From the NCBI GenBank assembly GCA_900539185.1, contig UQBG01000003.1:1-64000 (forward strand): a DNA stretch of 64,000 bases, read 5' to 3'. This stretch comes from an uncultured Clostridium sp. GTDB lineage: Bacteria; Bacillota; Clostridia; Lachnospirales; Lachnospiraceae. This document shows, piece after piece, positions 60,030 to 64,000 of this stretch. How positions within the stretch are numbered: the first letter of the stretch is position 1; every line of letters begins with the position of its first letter. Both the position numbers and the translations under genes were made by a program. The notes beneath the pieces are model-generated. The model was not told the DNA's origin and did not search any database. It was given only the letters and a program-made list of their open reading frames with translations.

Positions 60030-60377
60030 CTAAAGCTGATCTTTTTCAATTAACACGCCGTCTCTCCAGATGCGATCCAGATCATAGAATAACCGATCCT
60101 CTTTGGAGAAAATATGCACGATCACATCGGAATAATCCATCAAAATCCAATTGGCAGAATCATAGCCTTCAATCTGTTTTTCAGCCACACCGGCCCGTCC
60201 ACAGGTCTCTGCGACATTATCGGCCAATGCCTGTACCTGATTACGGTTATTACCACTGGCAATCACAAAATAATCTGCAATAACGGACACCTTGGATATG
60301 TCGATTACGCGGATATCCTCTGCCTTTTTATCCTCTAATGCCTCTATCATAAGCTTTGTCAGTTCTCTTGCTTCCAT
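60030..60377 (-). CDS. rsfS: Ribosomal silencing factor RsfS
   Basis: 115 aa that binds L14 and blocks subunit joining under starvation. Signatures: ALEDKKAEDIRVIDISKVS, VIADYFVIASGNNRNQVQALAD, YDSANWILMDYSDVIVHIF and FYDLDRIW. ATG 60377 follows GGAGGAG. One base separates it from yqeK, the conserved nadD-yqeK-rsfS order. Confidence 0.95.
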   Translation of the reverse strand: MEARELTKLMIEALEDKKAEDIRVIDISKVSVIADYFVIASGNNRNQVQALADNVAETCGRAGVAEKQIEGYDSANWILMDYSDVIVHIFSKEDRLFYDLDRIWRDGVLIEKDQL

Positions 60378-60378
60378 T

Positions 60379-60948
60379 CTACTGCTCCTCCTGTACATAA
60401 TAGCGGTATGTCTGTTCCGATATTTCATCAATGGTCTGACCTTTCATCCGTAAATATTCCAGAATATTTGACAGAATGTGTATCAGACAACGATCCAGAT
60501 CTACAAATGCTTCCTTTCGGATCTCCTCCATCTCCGGCAGCATCTTACGATTCGGTTCGATAAAGTCGGCAATATATATGATCTTATCCAGATCGGACAT
60601 ATTCGGACATCCCGTTGTATGCCATGTAATTGCCGACAGGATTTCCCGATCCTTAATACGGAATTTATCCTTTGCTATCGCGGCTCCCAGCTTTGCATGC
60701 AGAAGCTCCGGATTCTTTCTCTCATACTGTGAGATTGGCAGACCATACTTTTCACAGCGCAGAAGCTTCTCTTCCGTAGACAAATTCTTGGCACAATCAT
60801 GCAGAAGTCCCGCTATCGCTGCCTTTTCCACATCGACATTGTGGCACATTGCCATCGCCGCTGCAGTATATTCGACTCCCAGACTATGCTCATATCGTTT
60901 CGGAGTCAGCCGTTCCTTTAGCTTTTCTCGCATTTCTATTCTATCCAT
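60379..60948 (-). CDS. yqeK: HD-domain diadenosine tetraphosphatase YqeK
   Basis: 189-aa HD-fold hydrolase; the family splits Ap4A symmetrically. Metal ligands: His 21 in YEHSLGVEYTA, His 50-Asp 51 in GLLHDCAKNL, HAKLGAAIA and ITWHTTG, with DKIIYIADFIEPNR. ATG 60948 is chosen by AAGGA upstream; the longer frame from 61050 enters nadD. Confidence 0.92.
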   Translation of the reverse strand: MDRIEMREKLKERLTPKRYEHSLGVEYTAAAMAMCHNVDVEKAAIAGLLHDCAKNLSTEEKLLRCEKYGLPISQYERKNPELLHAKLGAAIAKDKFRIKDREILSAITWHTTGCPNMSDLDKIIYIADFIEPNRKMLPEMEEIRKEAFVDLDRCLIHILSNILEYLRMKGQTIDEISEQTYRYYVQEEQ

Positions 60949-60980
60949 GTCATACCATCCTTCTTCTGCATTCTTCCGGT

Positions 60981-61589
60981 TTATGCCATATATAAATGAT
61001 TCTCCATAATGTACTGATATACCGGTTTCGGTATCCGGTTCATCACCCATTCCTTCTGTGCGATACGTTCCCGAATATCCGTAGAAGATATATCTATCAT
61101 CGGTGTATCCAGATAGGCAATCCTTGCCTCCGGCACCTGACTTAACAGCTTCTCCCGTATCGGATTCAGCTTCTCACACTCCAGTCCGTCCCGACCGGCA
61201 CACAGAATCACCGCCAGCTTTAAAATCTCCCGATACTGATACCATTCCTCGAAATGAACCAAAGAGTCCGCTCCCAGTATAAAGTAAAATCGATCATCCG
61301 GATACTGCCGATTCAGTTCCATTAGCGTATCTACCGTGTGGGTTATCCCCTGACGCCTCAGCTCCATATCCGAATACTGCATATAGGAATAGGGCTGTAT
61401 CGCCAGCTTCACCATCTCGCTCCGCTGTCTGGCATCCAACAGTTCATCGGTATCCTTATAGGCCGGCAGCTTATTCGGAATCACCAGCACCTGATCCAGC
61501 CCATACTGCCGATAGCTTCTTTCTGCCAGCATCAGATGTCCATTGTGGATTGGATTAAAGGTTCCGCCCATGATTCCTATCTTTTTCAT
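60981..61589 (-). CDS. nadD: Nicotinate-nucleotide adenylyltransferase
   Basis: 202-aa enzyme making NaAD in NAD synthesis. The nucleotide motif GIMGGTFNPIHNGHL opens the protein; YFILGADSLVHFEEWYQ and the C-terminal ISSTDIRERI (ISSTxxR) are present. ATG 61589 follows GGAGG at 8 nt. Ends 32 bp before yqeK. Confidence 0.95.
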   Translation of the reverse strand: MKKIGIMGGTFNPIHNGHLMLAERSYRQYGLDQVLVIPNKLPAYKDTDELLDARQRSEMVKLAIQPYSYMQYSDMELRRQGITHTVDTLMELNRQYPDDRFYFILGADSLVHFEEWYQYREILKLAVILCAGRDGLECEKLNPIREKLLSQVPEARIAYLDTPMIDISSTDIRERIAQKEWVMNRIPKPVYQYIMENHLYMA

Positions 61590-61613
61590 CCATACAGCCT
61601 CCAAAGCCCTCTA

Positions 61614-61910
61614 TTATCGCTCATTTAGGTAACATAATTTTTTATGGTTGCGTGATTCTTTATATAATACGATTTTTTTACCGATTACCTGAACCACCTG
61701 CGCTCCGGATCGCTCCGCAATCAGACTTGCCAGCTCCTTCGGATCATCCATACAGTTCTTCAGCACACCGATCTTGATCAGTTCCCGCTTTTCCAATGCT
61801 TCCCGGATTCCTTCGATAAAGTCCGGGGTTACGGAAGCCTTTCCCACATTAAAGATTGGATCCAGATCCATAGCCATGCTCTTAAGATATGCACGTTGTT
61901 TGCTTGTCAT
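61614..61910 (-). CDS. yhbY: YhbY-family CRM RNA-binding protein
   Basis: 98-aa CRM-domain protein associated with the 50S precursor. Typical sequence: KQRAYLKSMAMDLDPIFNVGKASVTP and VQVIGKKIVLYK. GAGGAGAAGC precedes the ATG. Located between obgE and nadD as in Bacillus and Clostridia. Confidence 0.93.
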   Translation of the reverse strand: MTSKQRAYLKSMAMDLDPIFNVGKASVTPDFIEGIREALEKRELIKIGVLKNCMDDPKELASLIAERSGAQVVQVIGKKIVLYKESRNHKKLCYLNER

Positions 61911-61922
61911 ATGCTTCTCCTC

Positions 61923-63215
61923 TTATTTATAATAATCAAATGAAAGTCCATACAGTCGAACAGTATCGCCGTCCTGAATACCCAGTGCCTCCAACTGATC
62001 CAGAATTCCATTCTTCTTTAAGAACTCTTGGAAGAACTGGAAGCCCTTCTCCGACTCCAGATTCGTATATCCCAGCATCCGTTCGATTCTAGGTCCTTCA
62101 ACTACATATTCATCTTCTTTTTCATCATACGTCACTTCAAACGGAAGGGATACATCATCTGCAAATACAGATGGATCATACTCCGGTTCGAACTCGATCG
62201 TTTCCTGCGGCAGCTCTTTCAGAATACCATTTACATGCCATAGCAGTTCTTTTACACCGGCACCTGTCACTGCAGAGATTGGGAATACAGGAATATTCAA
62301 CGGTTCCATCTCTTCCCTGATCAGCTCCAATACCGTTTCCTGATCCATCTCAGACATAACATCGATCTTATTTGCCGCAATCACCTGTGGCTTCGTCGCC
62401 ACATCGATTCCATACTTTTCCAGCTCCTTATGGATCGCCTTGATATCATTTACCGGATCCCTGCCCTCTGTAGATGCTGCATCCACCAGATGAATCAGTA
62501 CCTTCGTCCGCTCGATATGTCGCAGAAACTCCAGTCCTAACCCTGTACCTTCCGCTGCTCCCTCGATGATACCGGGAATATCTGCGATCACAAAACCCTG
62601 TCCGTCACTTAAGTCTACTACGCCCAGATTCGGTCGCAATGTCGTAAAGTGATAGTTTGCGATCTTTGGCCTGGCATTGGTTACTCTGGATAAAAATGTG
62701 GACTTACCGACATTTGGGAATCCAACCAGTCCCACATCTGCGATCACCTTCAGCTCCAATGTGATCCAAAGCTCTTTTGCATCCTGTCCCGGCTGCGCAT
62801 ACTTTGGTGCCTGCATAGTTGCGGTTGCATAGTGCATATTTCCCTTGCCGCCCCGGCCGCCTTTTAAAAACACCACCGGTTCCTTTTTATTTGACATATC
62901 CAGAATCACCTTCCCGGACTCTGCCTCTTTAATCACTGTGCCAGGTGGAACCTTCAGGACTATGTCCTTACCGTCTGCACCATGGCAACGTCTCTTGCCA
63001 CCCTCTTCACCGTCACCGGCCTTGAACTTTCCGGCATTCCGATAATCTACCAGCGTATTCAGACCTTCATCTACCACGAAGATCACATCGCCGCCTTTTC
63101 CGCCATCGCCGCCGTCCGGCCCACCATCCGGCACATATAATTCTCTTCGAAAGCTCACATGTCCATCGCCGCCTTTTCCGGAACGGACATAGATTCTTGC
63201 TCTGTCTGCAAACAT
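61923..63215 (-). CDS. obgE: GTPase ObgE/CgtA
   Basis: 430-aa ribosome-assembly GTPase. Gly-rich Obg domain (1-158, e.g. GGPDGGDGGKGGDVIF), G domain with G1 GFPNVGKST, G3 DIPGIIEGAAEG and G4 NKID, and a C-terminal OCT domain (about 350-430). AGGTGAG precedes ATG 63215. rpmA upstream has its own terminator, so obgE may depend partly on readthrough. Confidence 0.97.
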   Translation of the reverse strand: MFADRARIYVRSGKGGDGHVSFRRELYVPDGGPDGGDGGKGGDVIFVVDEGLNTLVDYRNAGKFKAGDGEEGGKRRCHGADGKDIVLKVPPGTVIKEAESGKVILDMSNKKEPVVFLKGGRGGKGNMHYATATMQAPKYAQPGQDAKELWITLELKVIADVGLVGFPNVGKSTFLSRVTNARPKIANYHFTTLRPNLGVVDLSDGQGFVIADIPGIIEGAAEGTGLGLEFLRHIERTKVLIHLVDAASTEGRDPVNDIKAIHKELEKYGIDVATKPQVIAANKIDVMSEMDQETVLELIREEMEPLNIPVFPISAVTGAGVKELLWHVNGILKELPQETIEFEPEYDPSVFADDVSLPFEVTYDEKEDEYVVEGPRIERMLGYTNLESEKGFQFFQEFLKKNGILDQLEALGIQDGDTVRLYGLSFDYYK

Positions 63216-63250
63216 AGTCTCACCTAACCTTTATGCTCTACTTCAAAACT

Positions 63251-63278
63251 AAAAAGGGACACTAACAAGTAGTGTCCC
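63251..63278 (-). terminator. Terminator after rpmA
   Basis: On the minus strand GGGACACT and AGTGTCCC (63278-63271 and 63263-63256) form an 8-bp stem with a 7-nt loop followed by five T residues (63255-63251). Confidence 0.85.
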
Positions 63279-63288
63279 CAAAAAATTC

Positions 63289-63576
63289 TTATTCGTTAAC
63301 GACAGGGTAAATAGAAACCTGCTTCTTGTCTCTGCCTTTTCTCTCGAAACGAACAACACCGTCTACTAAAGCAAATAAGGTATCGTCGCCGCCTTTACCC
63401 ACATTAACACCTGGATGAATCTTAGTTCCACGCTGTCTGTATAAGATGTTACCAGCCTTTACGAACTGTCCGTCAGCTCTCTTTGCGCCTAAACGCTTAG
63501 CCTCAGAGTCACGTCCGTTCTTTGTAGAACCAACACCCTTCTTATGTGCAAAAAATTGAAGGTTCATCTGCATCAT
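63289..63576 (-). CDS. rpmA: 50S ribosomal protein L27 with cleavable N-terminus
   Basis: 95 aa. The start MMQMNLQFFAHKKGVGS contains the Firmicutes extension NLQFF-AHKKG that Prp removes before L27 enters the peptidyl-transferase region. The rest, KNGRDSEAKRLGAKRADGQF and QRGTKIHPGVNVG, is standard L27. GGAGG lies 10 nt upstream. Confidence 0.97.
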   Translation of the reverse strand: MMQMNLQFFAHKKGVGSTKNGRDSEAKRLGAKRADGQFVKAGNILYRQRGTKIHPGVNVGKGGDDTLFALVDGVVRFERKGRDKKQVSIYPVVNE

Positions 63577-63581
63577 CTTCG

Positions 63582-63914
63582 TTACACCTCCTTAGTGTTA
63601 ACTTTCAAATACTTAGTTCCATATTCCTTTTGTATGCCCTCCAGCCCTAACAGCATCGCACGGATCAGAAGATCTGCTTCTGAAGATACCGGACTGTCCA
63701 GATGATAGTCCATCCGTCCCAGCTCCTGTTCACATTCTGTTGAAAATGAACTGTCGGTGAATGCTTCAATCGAATTCACTGCTGTGATCGTCAATACAGA
63801 AACCGCACTGCATACGATATCCTCGCCGTATTCCGCATACTCCGCATGTCCCAGCGTATGAAACCCTGTATACTTCTGCTGTTTCGTGTCATAATCCACT
63901 GTTATACGTATCAT
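63582..63914 (-). CDS. prp: Ribosomal-processing cysteine protease Prp
   Basis: 110-aa protease that trims the L27 N-terminus. Catalytic His in LGHAEYAEYG (about residue 22) and Cys in DIVCSAVSVL (about 34) are present, and the segment GHAEYA matches the family. Located between rplU and rpmA, its standard place in Firmicutes. Confidence 0.95.
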   Translation of the reverse strand: MIRITVDYDTKQQKYTGFHTLGHAEYAEYGEDIVCSAVSVLTITAVNSIEAFTDSSFSTECEQELGRMDYHLDSPVSSEADLLIRAMLLGLEGIQKEYGTKYLKVNTKEV

Positions 63915-63926
63915 AGGGCACCTGCT

Positions 63927-64000
63927 TTAAGCATTAATTGCTTTGATCTCAACCTTTGTATATGGCTGTCTGTGTCCCTGCTTCTTGTGATAGCCGGTCT
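63927..64000 (-). CDS. rplU: 50S ribosomal protein L21, C-terminal part
   Basis: Only the last 23 codons are in the window. They read GYHKKQGHRQPYTKVEIKAI then NA and stop, the standard end of L21. The gene continues beyond base 64000. First gene of rplU-prp-rpmA. Confidence 0.93.
   Translation of the reverse strand, partial: TGYHKKQGHRQPYTKVEIKAINA

Overview
The window looks like a chromosomal stretch from a low-to-moderate GC Clostridia bacterium, most likely a Lachnospiraceae-type member of the Bacillota. The reasons are: PolC-type DNA polymerase III, a Trp T-box, SepF/DivIVA/MinCDE, LexA beside a YneA-like LysM protein, L27 with a Prp-cleaved N-terminal extension beside Prp, strong AGGAGG ribosome sites, and a gene order (pyrH-frr-uppS-cdsA-dxr-rseP-ispG-polC; radC-mreCD-pbp2-minCDE-rodA; obgE-rpmA-prp-rplU) familiar from that group. 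The species cannot be named from this sequence alone. No tRNA, rRNA or CRISPR array was seen.

Layout. 1-7.1 kb: cation exchangers (CaxA-like antiporter, GDT1/TMEM165-like), lipoproteins, an OmpR-type two-component system and CheV. 7.2-14.9 kb: a DUF6465-like protein, an acidic repeat-rich membrane protein, hisH-hisF, a GNAT enzyme, a Trp T-box with trpE-trpG, and a bactofilin. 14.9-31 kb: a long rightward housekeeping run (pyrH, frr, uppS, cdsA, dxr, rseP, ispG, polC, mutL, miaA, methionine-gamma-lyase-like protein, DUF4321-like protein, radC). 31-46.4 kb: envelope and division genes (mreC, mreD, pbp2, minC, minD, minE, rodA, mgsA, a D,D-carboxypeptidase, HlyD-like protein, yggS-type gene, sepF, divIVA, lspA, rluD-type gene, cytidylate-kinase-like gene). 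55.0-64 kb: a XerS-like recombinase, a TtcA-like enzyme, the SOS pair yneA/lexA, an HD-GYP-type protein, and the leftward rsfS-yqeK-nadD-yhbY-obgE-rpmA-prp-rplU group.

The exciting part is 46485-54954: an 8.45-kb integrated element flanked by a 17-bp direct repeat, which I read as a complete filamentous phage (inovirus-type) prophage in a Gram-positive host. Its leftward morphogenesis block has a small membrane protein, a pV-like ssDNA-binding protein candidate, a major-coat candidate, a pIII-like adsorption protein with signal peptide and C-terminal anchor, three tiny membrane proteins and a Zot/pI-like ATPase. Its replication protein is not a classic filamentous-phage type: it carries an HUH endonuclease (HLH, YxxK) fused to a superfamily-3 helicase (Walker A, Walker B, motif C), the layout of CRESS-DNA virus Reps. 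About 200 bp upstream of rep is an 11-bp stem-loop whose loop, on the same strand as rep and the coat genes, reads TAGTATTAC, the circovirus-type nonanucleotide, with two tandem GCGGAAC heptamers abutting the stem.

The flanking repeats match one arm plus three bases of the centre of a Xer/dif-like site (10-bp arms, 6-bp centre), and the chromosomal half-site lies about 70 bp upstream of the XerS-like gene. The element therefore appears to use the host chromosome-dimer resolution system for integration. A 67-aa XRE-type protein has four candidate operators overlapping two promoters, and an 18-bp palindrome recurs next to Shine-Dalgarno sequences. In the circular form the left-end operon would read through attP into the coat operon, so integration itself may disconnect virion production from its promoter.
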